Shown: one piece after another, positions 25,800 through 38,474 of the stretch
Layout of the letters: each line of letters begins with the position of its first letter
Numbering within the stretch: position 1 is the stretch's first letter
Origin: Salvia splendens
Taxonomy: Eukaryota > Streptophyta > Magnoliopsida > Lamiales > Lamiaceae
NCBI RefSeq assembly: GCF_004379255.2
Contig: NC_056053.1
Location: 19,464,188 to 19,528,187, forward strand
Length of the DNA stretch: 64,000 nt
Direction: 5' to 3'
Notes under the pieces: model-generated
Database searches by the model: none
What the model was told of the DNA's origin: nothing
The model's input: only the letters and a program-made list of their open reading frames with translations
Made by a program: the position numbers and the translations under genes

Positions 25800-26940
25800 G
25801 CAATTTGAAGATTCATTTACCAAGATTTATTGCATACAAATCATTCTAAACAAATTATACAAAAATTTAGGGAAAAGGTAACCATATAAAAGTTAAACTC
25901 TAAAGATTAATAAAATTTTATTCACGCTCGATTTAATGGAAATGAAAATTTCGTCGGAAAGTTTTTAAGTTTCAAAATGTAAGAATATAATTGAAATTAG
26001 CTTAAAATCTTTTGTAGCATAAAATAACATCAGTTTGGGTATAATTTCATAGAGAGATGAGATTTCGAAGCCCAGTAGTTGGATTTGAAATGGGCTGACT
26101 AGATACTAATGAAGGCAACTATTTTTTTAATTTATAGAGGTTGGTTGGCCCCAATTTAATTTCGCCCAAAAATACAGAAAATGTAGTAGTACCTTTTAAA
26201 TTTAATAGTACTACATAAATTGTACTACTTGCAATTGTCATTTTTATTATAGGCATGAGTTTTAAGAAAGATAAAGAAAAGTTGGTTAAAAAAGTTAATG
26301 GAAGAGACCCACTTTTTTATATTGATTTTATAATAAAATGGGAGTGAAGTGAGTTAGTAGAATATGAGACCTACTTACCATTTATGGTAAAATAAAGTGT
26401 GACAATTATTATAGGATAGACCGAAATGGAAAAGAGTGACAATTATCAGCCATAAATTTGAATTTGCTTAATTATCAGCCATAAATTAGAGTTAGCTTAA
26501 TTATGAGCCATAAAATCCGTTCAGAATATAATACCTGTGTTAATTTCATTGGGCTTCTTAGTTTTCATGCGGGTAGCAAATCAAAGGTTTGATTTGATTA
26601 AGCGTTTTAAATAACTACAATACGACCATATATCAACCTAAAGGAGCGTAATTAATATGAGATGCGTCAGTTTATTATAAGTTATATTTATGACATTACC
26701 GTAATAGTGATTAGATTATATTTTAGTATGTAACTAACACAAGTAGGATTAACCGATTAATTTTTACAAACTGTGCATTTAGCAAATAAACAGTTGTTAA
26801 AGATGCAAATTATCGAGTTTGAACCAACATAAATCCAGTTTGTGAGTGAGAAATAACAAGAAAATATAAATTTGGATCACATTGCAAGACTCAAGTCTTT
26901 CCCTTTCCCCTTTTCCTTTTTTAGTCACACAATTGGTCTC
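25800..26940. repeat. Segmental duplication, copy A (empty transposon site)
   Basis: Non-coding DNA that matches 37.7-41.2 kb in the same orientation. Shared blocks include ACAAATCATTCTAAACAA, TATAAAAGTTAAACTCT, TTTGGGTATAATTTCATA, CATTGGGCTTCTTA and TTTTAAATAACTACAAT. At 26558-26560 this copy carries a single TTA where copy B holds the 1.9-kb Harbinger-type element. A Stowaway-like insertion at about 26233-26447 (ends ATTGTCATTTT and GAGTGACAAT) appears only in this copy. Confidence 0.85.
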
Positions 26941-27078
26941 GATTAATTCATCCTTGACCACCATGAATCTCGTCATCAGAAATTCAATATGATCTGCAAG
27001 TAAATCACGAATTACAGAAGTGGCATCAGTTCAAATAAAAATTCAGGACTTCAGGCCGAGGATAATTTAATACTAACC
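26938..27078 (-). pseudogene. Duplicated exon-19 remnant of the branching-enzyme gene
   Basis: About 140 bp closely match the gene's own exon 19 end and its upstream intron (28137-28275), for example AATCTCGTCATCAGAA, TTCAATATGATCTGCAAG and AAAATTCAGGACTTCAGG. It lies beyond the gene's last exon, so it is a partial duplicate. An extra A in GAAATTC shifts the exon frame. Confidence 0.85.
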
Positions 27079-27304
27079 TAAACTTGTTCGGTTTTGAGAC
27101 ATCCGTACAGGAGCGAGCTCCTTTGCATAAGAACTAGGCCTGAGTTCACTACCACAATTCGAACAAAAGAGGCTAGTCATCTTGGCTTGAGAATACAGCA
27201 CAAAATAAATCAGTAGAACATCTGAGGAAGAAGATTCACCGATGCAACTGACGCAAGAAGACTCCCCATTCTATGGCAAGAAGATGAGTTTCAGCGGATT
27301 GGAA

Positions 27305-30300
27305 TTAAACTCTGAGAATCCGAGTTAGCTTGTACACCTGCAAGAAATGAAATGGTTCTACATCACAGCTCCAATATCTTGAAGTTTTCTCAGTAATCCC
27401 CAAGCTCTGTGTCTCTCTTTGTAGATAGTATTTCTATTGTCTACGCAAAGGGTTGAAGTTGTGAATGCTAAATATTTCGCATCACTAACCTGAGATGTTC
27501 TACTTGGAAGCGGCACATCCAAGCAATACCTGGCTAAATCAGTTCTGCAAACCCAAGCAATATGTTAACGTTGTGAGCTGTACGATATAGTAATAGATAG
27601 CATCACATAAGGTTCCACAATACATAATTTAAGTTAAATTGATTAGAATGTACTCTATTATGCAAGAATTTGAAATTTTATCATCATAGATGCTAGTCAA
27701 AATTATGCTCAGAAATCGAACTAGAAGCCACTGTGATGAAAGGAAGAGATTTGCTAGGAAAATAAAATAAAAGATCAGTCGTTGTTCTAAGATAATGATG
27801 GTAAAGATATGTAGTTGAAGAAGCAGATTCACGACATTTTTATGCAAATATGAGTTTAGAGGAAAAGATTGCACTGCCTATATGAACATGTTCAGAAGGA
27901 ATTTCAGTCTCTTCAAGTTGCTTTCGATCTCTTATTCTTTATATGGGTGTATATAAGATACTCTGTACTAGTATATTTATTTAAGGTGTGTAGAAACAGT
28001 TGGTTCATTAATCTTTCAACCAGATTCGAGGTTGCAATATTCTAGAACCAAGTAAAACACTACTTCAGCAACAGATACTGACACAATCAATGACCATCAC
28101 TCACTTTCTGCTAATGGTTCTTTGAGCATATTGATCTCGATCAATTAATCCTTGACCACCATAAATCTCGTCATCAGAATTCAATATGATCTGCAAGTTA
28201 ATCATGTATAACAGAAGTGGCATCAATTCAAATGAAAATTCAGGACTTCAGGTTGATGATAATTTAATACTAATATCAAAGCATCACTTACTTGATACTC
28301 TCCAGCTTCCTCAACGCCTATACTGTATCTTTCATATGAATTTGTGGGATGAAAGTTGAAGACAAAGACAAATGGGCCGCGTGAATAAGATATCACCTGG
28401 GTCAACAATGTTATTCAGTCCCACATGCATTTACAAAAAATTGTCTATCATATGTATGGTAAACGGAGTATACCATTGTTGTATCATTGACGTGGTGAAT
28501 ATTCGGAAGGCCCCTTGAACCTCTTAGAAGTACTCTATCTTTTATGTCCAGTTTCATCATATCCTGAAGTAAAAATTTTGAACATCAAGAAATCTGAAAT
28601 TCATGTGATGTGTACTGCTTATATCTAATAAATACCAATCTGATTGGATCAACATAAAACTATGAGTGACAATATGGAGCTACAATAAGAAAATAAACAA
28701 TGTTGGATCAAATCAAGACTATATAACTATATATAAATTCCAACTCACTTTATCAAAGGCAAATAATTTTTTGTGAAGTTCATCCTCCAAAAGCTCCCAA
28801 CAGCGATAGGCAAGTGAATAGGAAAAACTGTTGCTTGGCATTGGGAACTCAACCCTCTGGAACATAAAAAAATCGTCAATCACTTAAAAATGAATCTCTA
28901 TATGTGCCAAATTAATGCAATTCACCTTTGGATGCCCAAATTCATTGCCCATGAAATTGAGGTATGCTGAACCACCAATAGTAAATGTAATTAATCGGAT
29001 CATCTGTAATTCAGGTAACTCACACTAGATTAATACTACATATGGCAAAACAGCTTCAGAGTAACATAGTCTGAAATGAACTAAAGACCAACTAACTATA
29101 AGGAAACCATCCTATTGCAAGTACTTTTTAATGAACTAGCCCACAAAAGCCAACAACTATTCTTCATAAGTGTTTTTCTGAAAAACGGCACCATTCTTCA
29201 ATAAGGCATCTCTTAACCCCAAAGAGTAGAGGTTAAAGTTTAAACACCACAAAAGGTGTTGTGAATGTGGTTATGTATCGAAGCATATAAAAATCTTTTT
29301 TACAACTAGTTAAGTTGTTAACAATGGATATTTGAAATAATATTTAAATAATCATTGCATATATCAATACAAGACAAAGGAATAAGAAATAGGTGAATGT
29401 AGACTTAGATGGAGGTAGGTGCCTAGGTGGGTCAACATTCATCAGAAAGAGAGGCAGCAAATAGTATAGACATGATATAGTTAGTGGCAGCATGAAGAAA
29501 CTTCGTTACCTTATGCAACGAACAACCCCTAAGCAAGGTCACTTCTGTGTTAGCGGAACCAAAAAGTATTTCTGCAAAAGAGCGACCCCCTGAAATTGAC
29601 TGGCAAGCAAGAAAATAAACCACGTTATAACTTTCTGGGGAGACTCTACAGTAAAGAGTTGCGGGGGTGGGGGGGAGAAGGAGAGCGGCCATATTTGGTA
29701 CACAAATGTAATACTGATCACCTGGTTGTGGTTTTCAGCATACAAAAGCATCTTATCAACACTGCACTTGTCTCCCACCAATGTGCTCACAAGCTAGAAG
29801 AAAACATGAGGTAATAGTTGCAGTGAACTAACGTACAACATAAACTGTGTCTAGAGTAAGTAAACTTAAGGTTGTAGAAATAACCTTACTCATATTCCAC
29901 TCATGATCAGGAACATTCTCAAGGAATGACAACCACAATTCTGATGCAGAGAGATTAACAAAATAATCAAATCCCAAACCACCTTGAGAAGTTGGTTCAC
30001 AAAGTCCTGGATAAAGTGTGGCCTAAAAAGCAACAAGCCACTAAAAGGGATTAGATCATGAAGCCGTGTACCTTCTATTAAAAGAACATTGCAGCATACA
30101 TGCATATGAGCATCAGTAATTTTATTATATGGTGTTGTGTTGTGTCAAAACGATATATGTTATGTTTATGTTCGTGCCAGGCATATCCTTATAGTGACGT
30201 GTTCATGTTTATCGTGGCATATCGTTAGTGAGTTGGCATGAAGCTGACACGATAACACTAAATATACAACATCAGAAAGACAAAAGAACAAGAGAAAAAA

Positions 30301-33300
30301 AAAGAATAATCAAGAGTATGATAAAGAATGTATAACAGTTTCTTACATCTTCAGCAATTGTCAGTACATTTGGGTGGAGAAAGTGGAGTATCTCATTAAG
30401 TAACATTAGATACAGCAAAGCATCATTATCCACATATTGATTACAATACCTGAAACAGATAAAGGTTAGGTACTGCCAGATGGAAGGTATGCAACAACTA
30501 GAAAAGTATCGAGTCATCAGGTTGATAACCAGCAAAATTCAACCAGACCTAGGTGGTCAGCTAACATAGAAAATTAGTTCAGTTGTACTTTAAATAAGCA
30601 GAAGGGCAACACATACATAGGTACACTGTCAGTACATTAGCACAGTTTTCAAGTAAGAAAGGAAAGTCAACTGTCAAGCAAAGCTTGATAATGTGTGGGT
30701 TCATAACTTGGCATGAAAATTATACTAAGATTTAAGGAATAAAATGTAATGCAATATACCATCACTGCTGAGTGGTGACAACTATATTAAGAGGCATTTA
30801 ACTGCCGCAAAGTTAAGTTCTTAGAAGCCTTACTCCTCTACATCACCAGTAAAAGTAGCAAATCCATTGTGTGTGTACATCATTGACGAAAGAGAATGGA
30901 AATAGAAGCCATCAATCTGGTACTCCACCATCCACCTGGAAAATGTCATAGATCCTGTTAAAACCAAAAGTTGGAAGGAAAAAACAACAGAAGAAATAGT
31001 CAGACATTAAAAGTGACCCTACAAGACTTAGGCCTTGCTTGGTATGATGGAATGGAATGAGGGTTGAATGGAATGAAGGTATAAATGAAATAAAGGTAGG
31101 AATGGAATTACAATTTCTTTGGACTTCCTTTGCATTTCATTCCATTCTCTCTTCCATTCCATCATACCAAGCATATGAATAGAATGGAAGTAGGAATCAC
31201 ATTTCATTCCATCATACCAAGAAGGGCCTTAGAGTCAAATGTAAGGCAGGTTGTAAAGATTCGGAAAGATAGAGAACATGATGATGAAACACTTAGGAGT
31301 TAGGAAGCTTTAAAAACAGTAAAATGCTGTATTTAATTTACCAATTTAAATTTGAAAGAAGGAAATGCAATACATCTTGATCACCATATTTGAACATCCG
31401 TGTGCCCCAAAATTTGTGCTGGCCTCTTTTACCTAGAATTTAGAGTAAAAGATGAGTTAGAATCTGGAAGAGCAAAAGTGTTCCATATCACATAACTTGT
31501 TTCCTTTGTCTAAAAACCTTTGGCACAGAATCAGAACCCATAACTGCAGATGCAATATTGCCAATTACTTTGAAATGAACCATCGGAACAATTGCATAAG
31601 GAGCAATTTGATCATGATTACCAATTCACTACTTACACCATAATCCCTTGCTACATAATTTTTCCTTGTCAGAAAGATAAAAATAAATCAAATCGATGAG
31701 TATCTTTAACTCTGTTCCTGCTTGGGACTCTGGAGCATGCAAACAATAAATCTAGGAATTTCACCAAGTAATATCCAAGCAGAAAGGTAGGAAGAACATT
31801 AGCATGAAGACAACAAAAGTGATCTCAACCAAGAAACATTTAAAGCTAGAGGGGCTCTAACATTAGTATAAATATCATCTCTCAGAGGATTAATCTGTTT
31901 ATTTCCAATCTTATAGTGGCTATTACCTACAACTTATATAGCTCACTGCTTGAAATTAATGCTACAAGTAAATCAAAATAATTAGTGTCAAAATATTATT
32001 ACCAGAATGGAAGTAACAATCATTTGATCCATCATAAAATGATAACCCCACCATTTCATCAGCTGCGGCATAAGAATGAACAATATCTAAAAGGACGAGC
32101 AGGCCAAGTCCTACACATTAACAAATAACCATGTAACAATCTAAATCGCGGTGAAACAAATCCATGCATTGCAGCTGAAAGTTGTTCTGAGAATGCTTAA
32201 AAGGATTCGGATAAACCTTGTGAATGTATGCCTCTAACGTTAAAGCAGTTAAAATGTTGAATAAAGTACAAGCTAGTGATTGAAGGGTTATCCTACTCAA
32301 GCATAACACCGATAAAATACAACAAAAGTATATTAAAAGCCGCAGCAATATTGGAGGTCCTACTGTTGTTCCTAGTGATTGAAGTTTCATCCTACTCAAG
32401 CATAACACTGATAAAATACAACAAAAGCCACAGCAATATTGAAGGTCCTACTGGTTGTTCCTAAGAGGAAAAAGATGAAACATGAAGGCAAATGTCCAGC
32501 AATTTGTCAAAATGACCTAAAGCTATTCAATTCTAGCATGAATTTAGTATAGTAGAATATCTATCTACATGAAACGAACAAAGTTTCAAATCTAGTTTCA
32601 ATGTTCTAAAGTTATATGTTATATAATCAATTAAAGAACATTATACTAAGATATCAAAATATTCTATTGATAACAGAATAAAAACAATGGTAAAAATTGA
32701 TATTGATTGGAAGAAATTTGATATAACCATGAGCTTCATCCACCAACCGCATGAAATCTTCAGGGGTACCGTAGCGGCTGCTAACAGCAAAAAAATTTGT
32801 CACCTGCAAAAGTGAAAGGCAGAATAATATCAGAAAAAAAGAGAACGATAGGAGAATCAAAAAACGTAAATAATATATTATACCGATCATACTGTGATAC
32901 TGAAGCAGACCAAACAATTGAATGGTAGGTTGTCACATGCGTAGATATATGGTTCATAGACGCCAACTAAAAGGATTAATATAAACGTTATATAATTTCT
33001 ACCACTGTAAAAAGACTAATGTTTACCTGCCTTTCTACTACTTCTCCAAAGACTTTCTTTCAATAGACCAATTTACCCTGACATTCTACCACTCTTCTCC
33101 ATGTACCTCCAGATATCAAAACTAAATTCCTGTTACTTTAAATGTCAAATCTGAGAAGTGGAAAAAGCAATTCGAGCAGCGTGGATATCCAGTATTACTT
33201 TTCCCAAATTGGGTATGCTTAAAATCCAAACATAATTCCCTAGTTCTACATCACAAATTCATTCCTAAATCACCACTGTGTAGAATATTGACTTCCTATT

Positions 33301-36059
33301 CTCTGCAACCAACCAAGCATTCCGCGGATGAAATTTGCAAGGAAAGAAGTATGTACCTAATATCAACTCTCATCCGAAAACAGTGCCCACCCAAACTAGG
33401 AGTGTCAAGTTGAGAAGGAATGATCATTTGTACTCAATTCATTATTAACATTGCTTGATGCAGTGCACTTAGAACTATAGCACCATATCTTAGTGCACTA
33501 ATGCCTTAGTATTCACTATGATCTTCAGTTTTGTCTCACTTTGTTTCTGTAAGTGCTCAAAGAAGTCTATAATGGTAAAGCGCAACAACGGTCATCAATA
33601 GGCTGGGGCTGCATTTTGAATTAAATAATGCTCTTATGCTGCAATTCATCTTTTTTATTGCATTTCACTTACTCTGTATCCAACTGTAAAATAATCCTTG
33701 TGCTCAAGAACTCCAATCAATTGAATTGCATTGTAACCAGCTTCCTTTACATGAACTAGGACCTGTATTGAAAATTGATTGGTACTAGGTAATCAGGAGT
33801 AAAAGATAAAGTACAATTCAATGAAACAAATGATAAATGTCGGAAACAATAGAGCACTACATTTTCAGTGAACTCATTGAAAGTAGACACTCTAGGCTCC
33901 ACTCCACTTATTCCAACATGGCATTCATATATTCGCAAAGATTTAGGTTTTGATGGATGTTTATGCTTCCATTTGTAGGCACACTCAGGAGAAGGCTCCC
34001 AGTGGACAGCATAAGATTGATTCACATCTGCCTCTGTATGTGATAAACATCAATCAGACTCCAAGTTAATAAAACAGATTGATATAAGAAAATAAATGTA
34101 GTAGACAATTTATTTTTAAAAAAAGGCAATAGTAAAGGAGTACAAAACATTGTTAACCAAAATTTAGTATTTGTTGCCTATCAAGTAAAATCATCTGAAT
34201 TTCCTTCAAGCTGTGTTATCTAGACAGGCCCAGGTGAAGTGAAAACTTGACCTGTCACTCGCATATGGTTTCAAATTATCCTTGTATATAAATGATTTAT
34301 AATCTAGTCAAAAAAAGCAAAGGCTGTAAAGGAAATGGAGCTTGATCATCTTAAACTTATCAGTTTTATATAGAAAAAAAAAAGAGTATAGCATAGCATG
34401 TTCAGGTTCCCTATGATCTAATGTATTGCAAATAATTTCATAAGAAGTCCCCAGACCCCAGTTATAAAGAGCCTCAAACTTGAGCCAATGCATTTTTGAG
34501 GAAGTATATTCTATGTACATATCCAAATAATAATAGAAAATGGAAGAAAAATTAGAAAGGCAGGAAGCAACATATAAGTAAAGCAATAAGTGACCTGGAA
34601 TAACGTAAGTAGCCCATGCAGGAACACGCTCTAAAGGACCCATTGGAGTGTTAAAGTACACCCTGTACTTGCTCCCATGGGGCATCCCAGGTATATACTT
34701 TTTTAACCACGCTTTCCTACCTTTTCGTGTTTCCAACCAGTAAGGAATAGGAGGCTTCTTATTTTTAAATTTCTCTCTCCAAGCAAGATCAGTTACAATT
34801 TGAAACTCATCGTTTTCGTTATCCTCCTCAATAATCACATCACAAGGTGGTAAGTTGCTTGGTGGATCATCTTTATGTTCCTCTTTCCAGGCCTTATATC
34901 TTGTCATCGGATCTGGTATTTCTTCCATTTCCTCTTCTGTTTGTGGCCCATTAGGCCCAAATATTTGCTCGTACAGTTTAGCTGCAAGCTCATAGCGTGA
35001 TTTTATGAAGCGGTCTTCTCCAGGTTCCCAGTACTCTTCATTTGCTTTTTGAAAAACTTGTTCAACTGTAACACCACTATCACCTTTATCATAGTCATCA
35101 ATGTAATTATACTGCTGAAAAAATACATCATCTGTTTCTTCTCCATCTCTAAGTTTGTCTTCAAGGATAACAAACCAGTAACCGAAATCATCATGGCCTA
35201 AGTAACCTTCCCTGGCACAATCCGTTGTCGGTGACCAACCATTGATATCCCCCACTAGAGAACAATAGCGAGCACCTAAACCCAAAAGGTCCGGCAGTTA
35301 ATTTACCACAGTTTTATTTGCCAGGCATGAACGGCAGCGCACGCGAACATCATCGATATGTACTTAATTAGATAGCAGGTAACGACTTCAAACATTCAAG
35401 ACCATACTAGCCCAATATATCCGGCAAGAAAAAGTTGTCAAACCTGGAGCCCAGTCCATGTAATCCACACGATGCTGAACATTCCGATGCATTCCCAACA
35501 ACTCAAACCTTGAAATCAACAAAGTAGGATAAGATAAAAGTGAAACAAAGAAAAGTTATGAATCTTTTCCTAACGACAACCAATCATCAAATATGCTTTT
35601 TTTTCCTCAATAAAGTTCCATGGACAGACAGATAGGCACCAACCCAGAAACCATCTCCTGGAGATCGTAATACTGCTTCAGAAGCTCTTCCTTTAAATCC
35701 TTGAACGCTTTATACCTGCGAAAACCATAACCCGACACCAATTGCAGTTGCAGTACGCATCAAAACCCATACACTGATGTGCATAATTAACAATTGAACC
35801 AAAGACAGTCTTCAACTTACCTTTCGCGCAGGAACTGTGCGAAGGCTTTATTTGTAATACCGTGTTTGGAGAGGAATCCGGCAGGATCCAAAGCATCTTT
35901 TTTGTCGGATACAGGTTTTTTACGCGGTCTTTGAGACTTGTTCCGCGGAGCTTGGGGCTGCTGCTCGGCAGCGAAGCATTTGCATTTGCTCGGCAGGAAG
36001 ACTCTATTTGAAGTGAGGAGTGGAGAATTGATTGGGATAGAGGAAAATAGAGAAATCAT
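27305..36059 (-). CDS. SBE3: Branching-enzyme-like GH13 protein, plastid (SBE3/BE1/EMB2729 type)
   Basis: Twenty-one exons, all in phase: 36059-35821, 35715-35644, 35508-35444, 35275-34595, 34033-33858, 33762-33673, 32803-32728, 32110-32003, 31432-31342, 30935-30834, 30449-30347, 30022-29885, 29793-29722, 29599-29510, 29003-28926, 28856-28749, 28563-28474, 28396-28292, 28190-28105, 27544-27490, 27337-27305 (885 aa, near family length). The ATG at 36059 is the first in-frame one and opens a Ser-rich plastid transit peptide. A CBM48-like part ([15 protein letters not shown]) precedes a GH13 barrel and a C-terminal beta domain. Catalytic motifs are altered: DIVHSY (475-480), DGFYFHSL with His546 where the nucleophile Asp should be, Glu600 kept in TIAED, and Asn670 in AENHNQ replacing the second Asp. 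Glucan branching is therefore doubtful. Arabidopsis BE1/EMB2729 is needed in embryos and plastids; its exact role is unsettled. Confidence 0.93.
31031..31228. mobile_element. Tourist-like MITE in intron 9 of the branching-enzyme gene
   Basis: A 198-bp element flanked by TTA (31028-31030 and 31229-31231). Its inverted ends GGCCTTGCTTGGTATGATGG and CCATCATACCAAGAAGGGCC differ only slightly, and the GGAATG/CATTCC motif is repeated inside. Size, TIR and TTA duplication fit a Tourist (PIF/Harbinger-derived) MITE. Confidence 0.87.
32273..32461. repeat. About 99-bp tandem duplication in branching-enzyme intron 7
   Basis: Two copies starting at CTAGTGATTGAAG (32273 and 32372), both with CATCCTACTCAAGCATAACA-type sequence and ending GGTCCTACTG...GTTGTTCC. 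The second copy has lost about 10 bp. Confidence 0.85.
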
Positions 36060-37699
36060 TGTGATTGTGGTGGGAATTTGGGAGATGCGAGTGAGACGAG
36101 GAGCTGTCTGCCTCTGCAAGTGGGGTTTGTCAACATTTAGAGCAAACAAATACCATACCTAAACCCTAAACCCTACATTAATTTCATCACCTTGAGAGCA
36201 AACAAACGCCGTAGCAACTTTGAAATTTGTCTTTTAATATCGTAAATACAATTGTTTATCTTTAAGTACATCTATACTCAGAGAAATGTGATTAGAAGTG
36301 TTAGGGTGGGAAGGCGTGAGAAAAGTTACATATTGGAAAACGGTAATTATTGATTATGTATTGTGGGAAGGAGTGAGAAAATTACATATAACTGTTAGGG
36401 AAATCTAATAGAGTAGGCCTTGGCTGAGAAGAAAACATTGAGAGCTGTGGAAATCCAATGGACCAAGTTTTGAACATCTATATATACCAATGCAATTGCT
36501 GAAGAACGGAAGATGAAAACGAACACAAAACATGAATACAGACACAAACAGAAAGTTGAAAGCAAATTAAATACCTCTCACCAAATCGAAGCAATTCGAC
36601 GGCACAACGGAGGCGAGAGAGTGCCGGTGGTCGCAGAGCAAACCGTGCAAGTCCCGCCGTGAAGCAATAGCGGCGGATAACGGGAAAGGAAGACTGCCCG
36701 CGGTGTGAGTGTGGCAAAGACAGGAGATTGGCGACGAGAGAGGTGTTGGAAGGGATGCTCTGCAACTGATTTGGCCTTTGGGAATTCGGAATTGGAATGG
36801 CGCCGAATGGGAAGTAGTATATTAATCTTATCAGAATTGTAGATAGTAGTGGAGTGTATTACTTTCCAAAAATAATGGGTAGTACACACTGTTACGGCCC
36901 GGCCCAGCTTCCCTTCTATTCAGATATGGCCCATTTCTTAACCTTTTTTTTTGTTTGTTTATTCTTTTAATTATTTTCTTGCTCTTTTTTTCTTATATTA
37001 AAAAAATCAATAATTATTTCCCATTTATCTGTGATGATTTGAAAATAAAAGAAATAGCTTATCAATATTTTTTAAATGGATTTTTTCATTTTTAGATATT
37101 CCGCCTGTATCATTTCGATATGGGATCTTTCATAACGGTGAATTATGGAATACTCAGCTTTAAAAAAAATATGGCAAGAATGTATCACATGTTCATGCAA
37201 ATGTGATGTCAATAGTTTCATTCCTAAACGAGCACTACATAAAATTAGGGAAGGTTGTTAGTTTAAACTTTCTTTTTAATAATATAGTAGTTGTAGGGGT
37301 GAAGTAACATTAACATTTTTTTTATAGTGAAAAACGAACCCCATTTAGTGTATAGAGTGATTTCTTTGAAATTAACTGCACTCGAAAGAAATAAAATTAA
37401 AAGAAAATTTTATTCTTTTACAGTTGTTTCATGAAATCATTAATCTTCCACCCCTGATCTTCACAATGGGATGATGCCCAATGAGATTTAAATTCTGTTG
37501 TTGGACTATTTTAGCTTAAAGATTTACGTCCACTATAAATCCTGTTGTTCAAAAAAATGAAAATTTTCTTTGTTTTTATTTTAAATGTATGATATATGAA
37601 TATCTAGGTTATCTAACTATACATATATAAACATATTAAATGTTTAAATTGAGTACTTTTACATGAATTGCATATCTTTCCAAAAATTTATATGCAAAG
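36060..37699. other. Branching-enzyme 5' flank and intergenic DNA
   Basis: The leader and promoter of the minus-strand gene lie just above 36059. A second GC-rich, exon-like patch is at 36570-36890 (see the separate entry). From 36900 to 37700 the DNA is AT-rich with no gene. Confidence 0.5.
36574..36765 (-). other. Orphan exon-like ORF with organelle-targeting look
   Basis: A minus-strand frame beginning MQSIPSNTSLVANLL, rich in Ser, Arg and Leu and poor in acidic residues, ends at a good donor-like site (GAGAG then GTATTTAA). Composition is like a mitochondrial or plastid presequence and the GC content rises sharply against its surroundings. No following exon was found before the branching-enzyme gene. 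It may be a broken first exon, an upstream exon of an alternative transcript, or chance. Confidence 0.3.
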
Positions 37700-38474
37700 T
37701 CGTAGGTCTAGTGCAAAAAGGATCTTATTTTAAGATTCATTTACCAAAAGTTGATTGAATACAAATCATTCTAAACAAGAGTAACATTTAGGAATAAAAA
37801 ATAGTAAATAAGCATATAAAAGTTAAACTCTCAAGATCAATAAAATTTGTTCACGCTCAATTTAATGGAATATGAAATTTTCGACCGGAAAGTATAATTA
37901 GCATAAAATTACATCTGTTTGGGTATAATTTCATATAGGGTTGAGATCTCTAATCTAAGCATATTAGTTATTTGAAATGGGCTGCTGATGACAAAATTGG
38001 TCATCCAATAAATTAATTTGAAATTTGTTTACTCAACATAAAATGAAAATTGGAGGTTAATTGAAACAAGGGATAGAAAATTGAACTATTACTGATATTA
38101 AAATTTTCGCAAGCTAAAAGGCCAAACATTAAATGTTTTAGGTGCTCGTAATTAAGAAGCAATTAATGCAACTCCTAACTTTCTGAGTAATTAATATTAG
38201 TGAAAATACAATTTCGTGATACTACTGTATAATGAATATGGTTGCTAGATGCCGACTGTTGGAATTAATAGAAGGCGGTTGGCTCCAATTTAATTTCGAC
38301 CAAAAATACATAAAATGTAGTACCTTTTTAATGTAATACATAAATTGTACTTGAATATATTCTTCTATGGGCGATTTACTTGCATACTCTAAATTTGAGT
38401 TTACTTGATTATCAGCAATAAAATTCGTTCAGAATTTATACCTGTTTCGGTCCTAAAATTCATTGGGCTTCTTA

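Noticed and set aside
36060..36149. Extension of the branching-enzyme N-terminus to 36149
   Set aside because: The codon at 36149 reads TTG on the minus strand, not ATG; the first in-frame ATG is at 36059 and gives a family-length protein with a good transit peptide.
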